A stretch of DNA of 64,000 nucleotides from Limnomonas spitsbergensis (GCA_037349105.1 JAYJMM010000113.1:62001-126000); one strand, 5' to 3'; shown: positions 1 to 13,400, counted from the stretch's first letter. Numbers and translations: made by a program. The notes: generated by a model from the sequence alone, not told the origin.

Positions 1-140
1 TCTCTGGGGCTTGACCCAACTTGTTCACACATACTGAACTATGCTGGGTTTGCTGAGCATATTTTGATCACAAAGACCCCTCAGCCCAGGGCACCATGCC
101 CTCTCCTAAAAGGCTGCCATGACATACCCAGGCAGCATAC

Positions 141-1002
141 CTGCACATCCGAGCCCGAGGCGTCGGGCTTCAGGGGCGCAGAGGCGTTGTTTTCTGCAGC
201 TGCCTCGAGTGCAGCCGCGTCACGGCGGTAATCCTCAGGGTCCTCCTTGAGGGCCTTGATGTATGCATTGAAGATCTGTGTTCGGTCCTCAGCTGGAATG
301 GCCTCCAAGATCTGATCAAACACGCTGACGACACCAAGTGCAAAGACCTGCATGGGGCATGGGATGGAAAGCAAGGGAGTGAGGGAAGGTACAGACAGGA
401 CCAGGTGGGCTCGCATGGCATTGTAGAGGTTTGTGCGGTGGGAGTAACAATGAGTGCCATGTTGTGAGCTGAAGGATTCTGGATTTAGCATGGGGAAATG
501 ATGCTTCGGAATCTGTTCGTGGTTTTGTTTCAAAGCTATCTTCTGACCTCGTTGTACTGGTAGTTGATCGAGTAACGAGAGAAGTGCTGCGTCACGATCA
601 GCTCTTGAATGACAGTGTTGTAAATCGCGTTGATGGGCTTCTTGTAGTTCTCCAGAAAGAGCGCCTTCGTGTCGGACACCGAAGGAGGGCTGAAGGCCAC
701 TGCGGTGAAACACGATAGCAATTAAGCGACAGTACAGGTGATAGCCTTCTTTCCTTCCCTCTACGTTCTCTTCACTCAGGCAGGAAAGCAGCGCCGCTCA
801 CCTGCGCTGACGCGCACAGTCACTTGCCGAGTTGATCTCGACACCAAGGAGACCCTGTGAGACGAAAGCGTGCTCTAGATTCAGAATCACATCCTGATTG
901 TAATAGGGTGCAGGTGCGAGACACGCACCGCTGCGTAGTCCTGGCAGACACAGGACGGGCCTGCACCCGCATGCTTGATCTGAATGAGTTAAGGGCTTGC
1001 AT
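141..1002 (-). CDS. THF1: THF1/Psb29 thylakoid formation protein, 5' part (3' end outside window)
   Basis: Four exons close in frame: 929-1002, 802-854, 548-699 and 141-347 (486 nt, 162 codons), with introns of 74, 102 and 200 bp, all GT-AG. The first about 42 residues are rich in Arg/Ser/Thr and lack acidic residues, as in a chloroplast transit peptide. The mature part begins with PPSVSDTKALFLENYKKPI and continues with IYNTVIQELIV, NYQYNEVFALGVVSVFDQ and YIKALKEDPEDYR, the hallmark blocks of the THF1/Psb29 family. The family acts in the chloroplast in thylakoid biogenesis, photosystem II dynamics and FtsH homeostasis. The start at 1002 was chosen because it opens the transit peptide; the next upstream frame is closed. 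A donor at 140 (CAG then gtatgc) shows that the gene continues past base 1, so the C-terminal half is not visible. It is transcribed divergently from the photolyase gene. Confidence 0.93.
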
Positions 1003-1492
1003 ATTGTGACTCGAATCAGTGAGAGGATTATGGGGGATGATCAATACTTTTTCGGCCCGCGATAACGTTTCTGTGGCCTCCACCCAGACAACCACGAATC
1101 GGTGCATCCGTACGCAGCCAATGCTAGGCCTCACAATCGTGTTCACACCTCTACGCGACCCCGGCACAAAGTCGTTAATGCCGATTTCAAACCGCTCCAG
1201 CACATAGAGAGAGAAGAGAAGAGTGGCTTCCTCCATCGGCTGCAGCATCAGGGCGCGAATCCTCTTGCCCGGAAAATCCCGCCAGGCAGCTCTTCCCGGT
1301 GGTAGATACCCCCTCTGGCCGTATTCTAGTCAGATCTGCCACCTCCTGTTCAAGCCCGCAGCTACCAGATCACAGCAAACAATCCAGCACATCCTGTCCA
1401 AGTGCAAGACAACCAGGTCACAGGCTTCCATCCAGCTAATCCAGTCAAAGCCCTCAACATCTGGATCCCAGGCGACCATCCCGACAATCCCC
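1003..1492. promoter_or_regulatory. 490-bp divergent upstream region between THF1 and photolyase
   Basis: The start codons of THF1 (1002, minus) and the photolyase (1493, plus) face away from each other, so this segment must hold both 5' UTRs and promoters. Open frames on both strands cross it (for example 1223-1492 in the photolyase frame), but they have no family signature. I see no clear TATA box. Shared control of a PSII-repair factor and a light-dependent DNA repair enzyme is plausible but is inference. Confidence 0.5.
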
Positions 1493-4400
1493 ATGGCAGA
1501 CATCAATCCACCGAAACGCAAGGCTATAGCTGAAAACGCTGCCACCAGCAAGAAGCATGCATCTGAGGCATCCAAAGCCCTACAAACAGCCCCAGCAGCA
1601 GAAGCAGCAGGTGCAGCCCCTGCTGCAGGCAGCGGCCGCGGCTGCCTGGTCAACCCCAAGCGCGTGCAGCCGATCAAGTCGGGTGCCCCCGCTCCTGGCC
1701 CTGTCATATATTGGATGAGCCGAGACCAGCGGGTGGCCGACAACTGGGCACTGCTCCATGCTGCTGAGTCAGCGGCGCAGACGGGCGCCCCCGTGGCCGT
1801 GGCGTTCAACCTGGTGAGGGGCCTGCTTGATAACAAAGACATGTCTAATAAGTCATTATGCACATCAGAGATGCCCATGAGCTCTGACCAGAGAAGGACA
1901 CCCATTAGAAAATTTGAACCTGGTGAGAGACCTCCTCAGTAATTCATAATATGCTCATTATGCGCGGGTTAGTGGAGCCTCTCATTCGTGGCCTCTAACC
2001 TGGCCAAAAGCCTGTGCGGTCTCGGTCAGCTCAGAAGTTTGTGTACAGGACACGTCAGCACCTTTGTTGGGATTTACTTATAACTGATCCAATGGTGTAG
2101 CCTCCGATCCACAAAGGCCACTGCTAGTTCCTCAATGCTCCAATCAGGTTCTAACTGGAAAGGCAGCTCCCTACTGTAGGGTTCAAAGATTGTCATCGCA
2201 GAGTCATGGCAATTATTAGAGTCTAGCTGTTTGAAGGCTCCATTTTTGCAGCTGAGATTTTGACCTGCACCTACAGCGCTGTTATTGGCGGCGTCGACAC
2301 CTCCTCCCATGAGCCTTTTTTCTTATGAAATGGTCGGGCTATGTAACCGGGGAGAGCATAGGAAGTTGTGAAATGCCGCAAATGCTTTTCAGTTCGCTTT
2401 AAAATGTGTAATTTGGACGGTGTGTGGAGTTGCTGTTTGGTACTGAAATTATTCTACCTGAGGCACGCGATGATAAGGCGGTAGGGGGATAAAGGATCGC
2501 TGGCCCGCGTGCATGCGCGCCAGCGACGCAGATTCGTAGTCTCATACCCTGGATCGTCTCAGCAAAGCCTGTTTAGTTTTGAGATGAATTAAGCCGCGGT
2601 GGGTGCGGATTTGGGGGCGCTGAGGACCGAGCCCCCCAGGTGGTGCATCAGTGGAATTCTTCAATGCAAATGCTTATCATGTCGTTATAGTATAGCCGAT
2701 TGGCCGGGTCACTTGCCCCCAATAACTTAATCAGAAGGAAAAAATCCAAGCAAACAATAAAATAAATCTGTGGAAGATTCCAGAATCGATTTGCCAGCTG
2801 CTGATGCCCTGCTACCGTGCAACACCGCCTGGCCCTGCAGCTGCCTCCTCTGGTGCTGCTACTAAGAGGGAAAGCTTATACAAGTTGAGACTCGAATGGG
2901 GCATATTCCTACCAGAGGTGTATCCTTCCTTGCTTTCTCTAAAAGGAATCATATTTTGTAAACCTTGAACCCTTGAAACCTTGAACCCTAAACCCTGAAC
3001 CCTAGAGGGTTGGCTCCTTAGTAGATCCCCTCTCTTCCCTCTTCCACTTTCGTTCCCAAAGCCAGCCCCCTGCTCCTATACCCCTCATGACAGGTTCCAG
3101 CTTTTCTGGGGGACGGTCCTTCACCCCTCTCAGCCAGCCCCTTGCTCCTTCACCCCTCTTGACAGGTCCCGGCCTTCCTGGGGGCTGGTGCTCGTCACTG
3201 GGGCTTCATGCTGAGAGGCCTGAGGGAGCTGCAGGAGGCACTGCGTACTGCTGGCATCCCATTCTTTCTACTCAAGGTGTGAAAAGTATGAATGAACAGA
3301 GGGGGAGCGTAGACTCCGTAGAGCCACTAGGGCTTAATAATGAGAGGCCTGGGGGAGGTGCAGGGGGCACTGGCAGCTGCAGCCTGCAGGCATGTCGATT
3401 TTTCTGCTAAGGGCAGGCAGGACTGGGGTAGGCAGGCAGAACCTTGGCCCTTCCCTGGCTGAAGGTATACGATTGTGCCCACTGAAGTTTGCTTTGTGTT
3501 GCTTTTAGGGATGCCTTGTTTGCAGCCCACAGTATGAACAGAAGTATGAAAGTATTCAAGCCGTGGGACCGCAGCCAGGGAGGGGGGTCGTTAAGTGCGG
3601 GCGGTGGTGGTGGTGGGCGTGAAGTAGGGGGGGGGGAGGGGGGCATTAACCAGGTTTCTCATTCTCTTGGTAAGACCGCCGTGGGATATGAATGTCTGCG
3701 TTCAATTCGCTTTGGGGCTAGTCATTGAAAATGTGCGACAAGCAGTCACTGGGCTTGCCTGGGTCATGTGATGCATATAAGAAGAAAGGCATGTGCTGAA
3801 TCCCCCCCCCCCTCCGAATGCAGGGCGACCCCGCCGAAACCATCCCTCGCCTCGTCACAGACTCCGGAGCCGGCTTGCTGGTCACGGATTACTCCCCGCT
3901 GAGGCTAGGCCGGCAGTGGAGAACGCAGGTGCGTGCATGCAAGCCTAACCCTGAACTCTCTACCCTAAAACCTTCACCGTGAAGGAGGCAGGCGTGTGCG
4001 CATTCAAGCCTAAACCATAAGACCTACACAGTGGAGGACGCAGGTGTGTGTGCGTGCTAGCCCAATCCCTTCACCCTAAAACCCTATATCTGGACAATGA
4101 GGGATGCAGTTGTGTATGTGCATGCAAGCCTAAAACCTCAACCCTAACCTGAAACCTAAAACCTAGACAGTGGAGGACGCAGATGTGTGCGGTGGAGTTG
4201 AATTGTGATGCATCTGAATGGTAGCTGTAGCGCTGAACAGTGGACGGGTGCAGTGCGTGTTGGGAGTGCAGTGGACATGGGTACGGTGCGTGTTGGGAGT
4301 ACAGGGTTGAGCTACCGGGGATGCTCTCAGGAGGTGAGAGTAGCACCTGGCGCTGTGGCAGGAGGTATTGATTTTGTAACGAGGGGGACGGGCCTAAACC

Positions 4401-7400
4401 CTGGATTGGGACGGGCCTTAACCCTCGAGGGGACGGGTCTTAACCCTTGGGGGGCACGGGCCTAAACCCTATCCATGGACCTGCTTCCGCTCGCTGCTTC
4501 CCCGACCCCAACTCAACCCCTCCAGGACCCTGCTCCGTTCTTTTGCTTCTGTGATCCCAACTCGCTCCTTCCACTGCCTTGCTTCATCCTCTTGCTGCCG
4601 TGTCTGCGTAGGTGGCTGCCCGTCTGCCGGAAAGCGTCCCCTTCCATGAGGTGGATGCTCACAACGTCGTGCCAGTATGGTGTGCCAGCGACAAGCGGGA
4701 GGTGTGTGGAAGTGTGGGACTCAGCACTCAGTCGTGGGATGAGAGCTACAATCATTAGCAAGATGGCTGGGTGGGAGGTGTGTGGAAGTGTGGGACTCCA
4801 CACTCAGTAGTGGGATGAGAGCTACACACATTAGTAAGACGGGTGGGTGGGAGGTGGGTGGAAGTGTGGGACTCCACACTCAGTAGTGGGATGAGAGCTA
4901 CGATCATTAGCAAGATGGCTGGGTGGGAGGTGTGTGGAAGTGTGGAACTCCACACTCAGTGGTGGGATGAGAGCTACATACATTAGTAAGACGGGTGGGT
5001 GGGAGGTGCGAGAACAGGTTGGTGCGCGTACGCTTCGACCACGTATCCAAAAGCAGCGGGGGGATTCCAACGTGAACGTCTCCTACATGAATTATCCAAG
5101 CCCTCAGCCCTAAACCCTTAAGTCCCGGTGCCTAAGCCCTGTACCGCCTGAACCCATGCTTCAGATTGGTGCGCGTACCCTGCGGCCACGCATCCACAAG
5201 CAGCTGCCGGAGTTCCTACGTGAATTCCCGTCTCTGCCGACCGGTTTGGCTGCATGGCCCCAGCAGGGCCTGATACAGCCTGAGCCGGTAGACTGGGACG
5301 CCCTCATAGCAGAAGTCCTGCAGAGGTAAGGGGAGTGGGGGGGGAGTGGTCAGAGGGGGAGGGGGGGAGGGGAAGTCCTGCAGAGGTAAGGGAAGTGGGG
5401 GGAGTGGTCAGAGGGGGGAGGGGGGGAGGGTGAAGTGCTGCAGAGGTAAGGGGGGGGGGTATGGGGGGAGTGGGAAGTGCTGCAGAGGTAAGGGGGGAGG
5501 GGGAGTCAAAGGGGGGGGAAGGGGGGGGCTTTTTGTTTAGCAGGGAGTTTAGGTGGCTGGGATTGACTGCAAATAATCGAAATGAACGGCACCTCAGGCC
5601 TCTTGTCACCTGTGTAGTAGCTGAGATACCCTAAATCAATATGTGGTTCCCCCTACCCGGTACTCCTTTATAGGTAGCGGCGTGCCTGAGATGCACTGGA
5701 TTCTATCGGGAGGGGCTGCAGCCCGCTTGGAAGTGGATGGCACCTCAAACTTCCTGTCACCTGTGTTGTAGCTGACACAGCCTTAAAATAAGTGTGGTCC
5801 TCCCCATCCTTTATGGGTAGCGGCGTGCCTGAGATGCACTGGATTCTGCCGGGAGGGGCTGCAGGCTTTCGTGGATGGCACCTCAGGCCTCTTGCCACCT
5901 GTGTTGCTGCTGAGACGGCCTTGAGCCCTAATAAACCTGTGCCCCGCCCCCCTCCTTCAGGGGTAGCAGCGTGCCTGAGGTGCACTGGATCCTGCCAGGG
6001 GAGGCTGCAGCCCGTGCTGCGCTGGATGGCCCCTCCGGCTTCTTGTCTCCAGCACGGCTGTCTCTCTACAAAACAAAGAGGAATGACCCGGCAGCTGTGG
6101 TGAGTTCTTAAGGGTCCAGGGTTGAGGTGGAAGGTCCTAAGCGCCTTTTGGCTCGTCCCTAAATATCACCGAGAGGAGCGAATCAAAGACCCTGCTGCCC
6201 AAGTGGAGTCCGAACCCTAAACCCTAAACCCTGCTGCCTGAGTGGATTTTTGTTCCAGCGACGATGTGTCCATGTCGAAAGCCTGTCTTGAACGTGAGGG
6301 GTGTGAGGACTCTTAACCTGTGGGGCCCCAGAGGCCTTGGATGCAGGGCCCAAAGCTGCAATTGTGTTGGAAGTCCAGTAGAGCATCAGAGTTTAATCTT
6401 GGGAGAGGTGCCCGCAAATCGGTTTGGGCGCCAAATTAACTGGGGTAGTCACAAAGCAATCAGCCCCCCCGCCCTATTTATTTATTTTAGTGTGCATCAG
6501 ATACAGTTCAGCTACAACCCGGCCTACAGCTGGCAGGTGTAAGTGCAGCAAGCCTTATTGCATGGGCCACCAGCCGCACGCTGTTCAACAGTCTGTTCAT
6601 TGGGGTCCCAATCAGCCTGATGGTGATTACCCAGCAGCATGCGTAAGGTGGTCTGGTGCGTGCTGAAACGAACACTGCCGCCCCCCCCCCCCCGGGCTTG
6701 TTACCAGCACACAAACCCTGGCCAGCTGGCTGGGGCTGAGTCATCTTGAGACATCACTCCAGTGGTTGGTTTCAGAGCACACAGTACCACCTTGGGCAAG
6801 CCGCTGAACACTCTATTGCTTAGGAAGGAGGGGGGTGGGACTGCTGGGCTGATTGGGACTGATTTTATGGTTTAAGGTAAATGTGTAACCAGCCACTCTT
6901 TGTTGGGGTCTAGAAGGTTTGAATCTGAGCCATGCACTCTGTTGCTCAGAAAATAGGAAGGGGGGGGCTGCTGGGCTGACTGGGACTGACCCTGTATCAG
7001 CCCACGGTCTTTCTTTTGTCGACTCAAAGACGATTATCGACAGGCTGCCCCTCAACCGCCCTAGGCCCGATTGGGATCAAACCTGGCCCCACTTTCAGCT
7101 GTCGGTCCAAGCAGCATGGCGGGTCACACCTGATGCAGTCTGTCGGAGGTCGTAGTGTAGCTGACAGGTAGCTGAGTCACTAAAAAGGCAACGCTGCCTG
7201 TGCCCGGTGGCTCCAGCGGCAGGTCCAGCTGCAGCAGGCCCCCACTGGCCATAGGCGGAGACGTAGCTGAATTGTATTGTAATTGTAGCGGAATTGTAGC
7301 GGACTTACAGCTTGATTACCCTAGGACTGAGAGGACGTGGACAAGAGCAGCATGGGAATACGTGGGAAGGACCCTTGTCTCTGCTTCATTGCAACAGCAT

Positions 7401-10400
7401 CAGAAAGTCTCAATCGAAAAATATATATACTCCTCAATCCGCATTTGGTTTCACCACTTAACGAAAATTCGCTGCATGGTCTGTCCTTTTGTGGATCGCA
7501 CTTGAGCTAAATTTCAGCTTTGTCCTGGTCTGCGGTCAGGGGATCCTGGTCCAGCATGCCTTGCTGCTGGTCCCAAACTTTGGTCCCTATCGGCCCCCAT
7601 TACCTACCCGGCAGCCCTCCAGAAGGTTGCCTAGTGCACTCTTCAAGGAACCCTGTAGCTGAGATTCCGTCCTCTCTACCATGTCTTAATCCTAGATCCG
7701 GCAGGGTTAATGGTTTCACCCTGAACCCATAACCCTAGACAATAGTGCCGAGAACCCTCCTGCCCCTGTGTCGCATGTTCCCTGGCAGGGCCAGAGTGAG
7801 CTGTCGCCATACCTGCACTGAGGCCAGCAGGGTTAACGGTTTAATCCTAAACCCTGGGCAACACTGTCGAGAACCCTCCTGCCCCTGTGTCGCATGTTCC
7901 TTGGCAGGGCCAAAGTGAGCTGTCGCCATACCTCCACTATGGCCAGCTAGCGCCGCAGAGGGCAGCCCTGGAGGCGGCAAAACATCGATCCAAGTGAGCC
8001 TTTCTGAGCTGGGTGGCATGTTGGTTTTCTGCTTCTAAGTAGCTGAATTATGGGTTGAGGGTTCAGGATGACGGGAACTTTTCTCACAATTTAAACCTAG
8101 GGGTCGATTTGAGAGGGGGCGAATGACCTCCAGAATTTGATTTAAATGGTAAAAAGCTGATACCGGTATTCAGGATTTCATTTCAAGGTTATAGATGTCC
8201 CTATTTTGATCAAAACTAGAACAGGTCTGCAGAATTTGATTTGAATTGTGATTTATCTTCTGGTTCTGAGTGGATCGGTTACGCTTTCTCTGGTTTGAAT
8301 TTAATTGAACGGTTGCAGGTACAAGGATGCTGTGGAGAGCTTCCTGGAGGAGCTGGTGGTACGCAAGGAGCTGTCCGACAATTTCTGTCACTGTAAGACT
8401 GCTGAAAGCAGAAAAACTTTTCCGTTTTATTATAGCGGTTCTGACATGTCCACTTTTGAGGTTTCGGATTAAAAATCTAAAAAATCGTATGTCGACATCA
8501 ACATACCAAGTCGACATAACACAAGTGTGCGGAAGATCACAGTTGCTGCATATTTCCTGCGCTATGGTACTGCATATCGATGCTGTCCACTGGTCAGTTG
8601 ATGTTGTCGAGAAGCAGGAATCAAATGAATGCAGCACTCAATCTGAAGGCGATCTTGCTTATGTTCAAGTTATGTCGACTTGGTATGTCAACATGACATG
8701 TTTTAGGTTTCAATCTGAAAGCTGGAAAGTGCAAACATAAGTCAGAACCGCTATAATTCCGTTTTTAATTCATTTACCTCAATCGGTTCTCCTAATAACT
8801 GTAATAAGATTTGATGATCACAAGTTCATCATGTCGGAAATGCTTTTAGTAGGTAGGTCAGCTGGGGGGTGCTATCGGACAACTTCTGCCACAGGTTGCT
8901 GACTTCAACCCTTCACACAATTTGAGAGCACTGTCCATTTGCACTGATACTTATTTTCCTGATAATATGAGTAATATAGCATTCGAATTACCTGGATCAG
9001 TTAATCGCGAAGAATAATAGGAGTTTGTTTTACAAATGAATCACTGCAAGATATATTTGCTTTGCGTGCTGTTTCAGATGCTCCTGATGCTTACGACAAC
9101 CTGGACTGCGCCGCCGGGTGGGCGAGAGAGTCGCTTGAGAAACACATCGCGGACAAGCGGGAGCACCTTTACACCAAGTGGGTTTAGGGTTTAGTAGGGA
9201 GCACCTTTACACCAAGTGGGTTTAGGGTTTAGTAGGGAGCACCTTTACACCAAGTGGGTTTAGGGTTTAGTAGGGAGCACCTTTACACCAAGTGGGTTTA
9301 GGGTTTAGTAGGGAGCACCTTTACACCAAGTGGGTTTAGGGTTTAGTAGGGAGCACCTTTACACCAAGTGGGTTTAGGGTTTAGTAGGGAGCACCTTTAC
9401 ACCAAGTGGGTTTAGGGTTTAGTAGGGAGCACCTTTACACCAAGTGGGTTTAGGGTTTAGTAGGGAGCACCTTAACACCAAGTGGGTTTAGGGTTTAGTA
9501 GGGAGCACCTTTACACCAAGTGGGTTTAGGGTTTAGTAGGGAGCACCTTTACACCAAGTGGGTTTAGGGTTTAGTAGGGAGCACATTTACACCAAGTGGG
9601 TTTAGGGTTTAGTAGGGAGCACCTTTACACCAAGTGGGTTTAGGGTTTAGGGCTTAGTAGGGAGCACCTTTACATCGAGTGGGTTTAGGGTTTAGTAGGG
9701 AGCACCTTTACACCAAGTGGGTTTAAGGTTAAGGGTTTAGTAGGGAGCACCTTAACACCAAGTGGGTTTAGGGTTTAGTAGGGAGCACCTTTACACCAAG
9801 TGGGTTTAAGGTTAAGGGTTTAGTAGGGAGCACCTTTACACCAAGTGGGTTTAGGGTTTAGTAGGGAGCACCTTTACACCAAGTGGGTTTAAGGTTAAGG
9901 GTTTAGTAGGGAGCACCTTAACACCAAGTGGGTTTAGGGTTTAGTAGGGAGCACCTTTACACCAAGTGGGTTTAGGGTTTAGGGCTTAGTAGGGAGCACC
10001 TTTACACCAAGTGGGTTTAGGGTTTAGTAGGGAGCACCTTTACAACAAGTGGGTTTAAGGTTAAGGGTTTAGTAGGGAGCACCTTAACACCAAGTGGGTT
10101 TAGGGTTTAGTAGGGAGCACCTTTACACCAAGTGGGTTTAAGGTTAAGGGTTTAGTAGGGAGCACCTTAACACCAAGTGGGTTTAGGGTTTAGTAGGGAG
10201 CACCTTTACACCAAGTGGGTTTAAGGTTAAGGGTTTAGTAGGGAGCACCTTTACACCAAGTGGGTTTAGGGTTTCATAGGGAGCGCCTTAACACCAAGTG
10301 GGTTTAAGGTTTAGGGTTAAGGGTTTAGTAGGAAGCGTCTGAACGTCAAGAGTGTTTAGTGTTAAGTAGGGAGCACCTTAGCACCTAGTTGATTTAGTGG

Positions 10401-13400
10401 TTAGGGGTTAAGGGTTTAGTAGGGAGCACCTTTACACCGAGTACACCCAGTGGGTTGGTGAACACCGCATCTGCTCTCCTCATCATTCGAATGCGGGAAC
10501 GGATCTCAAGCGGGAGAGGTGGAGGGGGGGGTAACGGGGTGGTGAAGGGAGAGGTACAGGGTGTCGCTGCACCTGCACCTGCTCATGGGGGACTCGGAAT
10601 ATATGTGATGTCGCGACAATTTATCATACCGGCACTTGTTAAGGGCATGTAAAAATGTTTAGGGCTCCTCAGCCCTAAACATTTAGCCCTAAACCTTAAG
10701 CACTCAGCCCTGAACATTTAGCCCTAAACCTTAAGCACTCAGCCCTAAGCACTCAGCCCTAAACACTTCACACTAACCCTAAACACTTCACACTAAACCA
10801 CCCATCCCCCTAACTGTGCTCTCCCGCCCCTGACGTGCCGCGCCCCAACAAGAAAGCATCCCTCTTTCTTGCTCTGCTCCAAGCCAGTGGAGAGAGGCGG
10901 CATGAGAGCAGTCCACCCTCCTGCTGTACTGCATACCGTAGTTTGATCAAGTACATAATAAATCAGGCAGTAACGGTGCTCAAATGTTCAGTATGTTTGC
11001 GACGCACTTTGTCGTATGCCCTCTTCTAGGCCCTCGGGGTTGCAATTGCAGGCCATCGATTGTGCCTGTCTCTATTAACCATGCCATGCTATGCCCATGC
11101 CATGCCGGACCTCTTTCTTAAGTGGCCCACGCCCATGCCCATGCCCATGCCGGACCTCTTTTTCAAGTGGCCCAATCCCTCCTCCCCTCTCACCCCCAGA
11201 CAGCAGTTTGAGGAGGGCAAGACACACGACGAGCTGTGGAATGCAGCTCAGTTGCAGATGGTCCATCTGGGAAAGATGCATGGCTTCATGCGCATGTATT
11301 GGGCCAAGAAGATACTGGAGTGGACCCCGGGGCCAGTGGAGGCAATAGAGGTGTGCGAGATGGGAGGTGGAGGGGCCTAGATGGTGGAGGCGATAGAGGT
11401 GTTAGGGAGTAGGAAGGGGCAGTGGAGGCAATAGAGGTGTGCAAGATGGGAGGTGGAGGGGCCTAGATGGTGGAGATGCAGGGAGGGGTGGGAGGGGCCA
11501 GTTAAGGTGATAGAGGTCGAGGGGGCAGTTGAGGTGATTGAGGTGATGGGGAGGTGTGGGGGCCATGACGGTGGATGCGATAGGAGTGTGCTTAAGGATA
11601 GGGAGTAGAGGGGGGCAGTGGAGGCAATATAGGTGATTGGGAGTAGGAGGGGCCAGTGGGGGCAGTAGAGGTGTGCAAGCTGATAGGGAGGTGGAGGGGC
11701 CTTGATGGTGGAGGCGATAGAAGTGTAAGGGAGTAGGATGGGGCCAGTGGAGGCAATAGAGGTGATTGGGAGTAGGAGGGGCCAGTGGGGGCAGTAGAGG
11801 TGTGCAAGCTGATAGGGAGGTGGAGGGGCCTTGATGGTGGAGGCGATAGAAGTGTTAGGGAGTAGGATGGGGCCAGTGGAGGCAATAGAGGTGATTGGGA
11901 GCAGGAGGGGCCAGTGGGGGCAGTAGAGGTGTGCAAGCTGATAGGGAGGTGGAGGGGCCTTGATGGTGGAGGCGATAGAAGTGTAAGGGAGTAGGATGGG
12001 GCCAGTGGAGGCAATAGAGGTGATTGGGAGCAGGAGGGGCCAGTGGGGGCAGTAGAGGTGTGCAAGCTGATAGGGAGGTGGAGGGGCCTTGATGGTGGAG
12101 GCGATAGAAGTGTAAGGGAGTAGGATGGGGCCAGTGGAGGCAATAGAGGTGATTGGGAGCAGGAGGGGCCAGTGGGGGCAGTAGAGGTGTGCAAGCTGAT
12201 AGGGAGGTGGAGGGGCCTTGATGGTGGAGGCGATAGAAGTGTAAGGGAGTAGGATGGGGCCAGTGGAGGCAATAGAGGTGATTGGGAGCAGGAGGGGCCA
12301 GTGGGGGCAGTAGAGGTGTGCAAGCTGATAGGGAGGTGGAGGGGCCTTGATGGTGTAGGCGATAGAAGTGTAAGGGAGTAGGATGGGGCCAGTGGAGGCA
12401 ATAGAGGTGATTGGGAGCAGGAGGGGCCAGTGGGGGCAGTAGAGGTGTGCAAGCTGATAGGGAGGTGGAGGGGCCTTGATGGTGGAGGCGATAGAAGTGT
12501 AAGGGAGTAGGATGGGGCCAGTGGAGGCAATAGAGGTGATTGGGAGCAGGAGGGGCCAGTGGGGGCAGTAGAGGTGTGCAAGCTGATAGGGAGGTGGAGG
12601 GGCCTTGATGGTGGAGGCGATAGAAGTGTAAGGGAGTAGGATGGGGCCAGTTAAGGCAAAAACCAAGGCCTTGTTTCATCAGTTTTTATACAGGCACCCA
12701 CCTAAAGCCTTAAACTGAAACCTGCGCACTCTGTATCTGATCGGCATCTTCCTGAACCCTGAACCCTCCAAATGGGTCCTGCTTATTTCATCCGCGTCAG
12801 ATGGGCATCTAACTGGAGCCATATAAGGTTATATAAATCGCACCCTTGTTCGTAGCGGGCACCATTCTTCCATTACCTTCCTTAAAAGCTGCAGTACGAC
12901 AAATATGCTTATTCCTTCAATTTACTAAACGTGTGTCAGGTCGGTATCTTCATGACTCAAAACAAATTGATCCTGCTTGCTCCATCCGCGTCCAGATTGG
13001 CGTCTACCTGGAGCCATTAAAACTCTTATATTACTTACCGGTGTATACTGATTCCATCTGTTTCGTCGATGTGTGTCAGATTGGCATCTACCTGAACGAC
13101 AAGTTCTCCCTGGATGGCCGGGATCCCAGTGGCTACGTGGGAATTATGTGGAGCATGGTCGGGGTACATGACATGGTGCGTGACAGGTCTAAACCCTAAA
13201 CCCTAAACCCTAACCCAGTGGCTATGTCGGCATCATGTGGAGCATGGCCGGGGTGCATGACATGGTGCGTGAGGGACACAGAACGTCTTGGTAAATGAGA
13301 CACGTCTTAACTGATGTCTCAAAACATGTTGGGATACATGTTGCAACATAGGCACAGACATAGGCACACCATTTGTAGGTAAATGAGTGACACGTCTGAA

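Noticed and set aside
1330..1905. 191-codon minus ORF
   Set aside because: Antisense of photolyase exon 1, with no family features.
5304..5609. Pro-rich minus ORF and Gly-rich plus ORF
   Set aside because: Caused by the G-rich donor repeats of photolyase intron 5.
8170..8740. Overlapping 155- and 137-codon ORFs on opposite strands
   Set aside because: They cover the MITE and its inverted arms and run over photolyase exon 8 in the wrong frame or strand.
11377..12679. Three overlapping minus-strand ORFs of 274-429 codons
   Set aside because: They are the three frames of the 129-bp array; the period is divisible by three and contains no stop. The products are identical-repeat peptides with no family, and the units carry the photolyase exon 10 donor.
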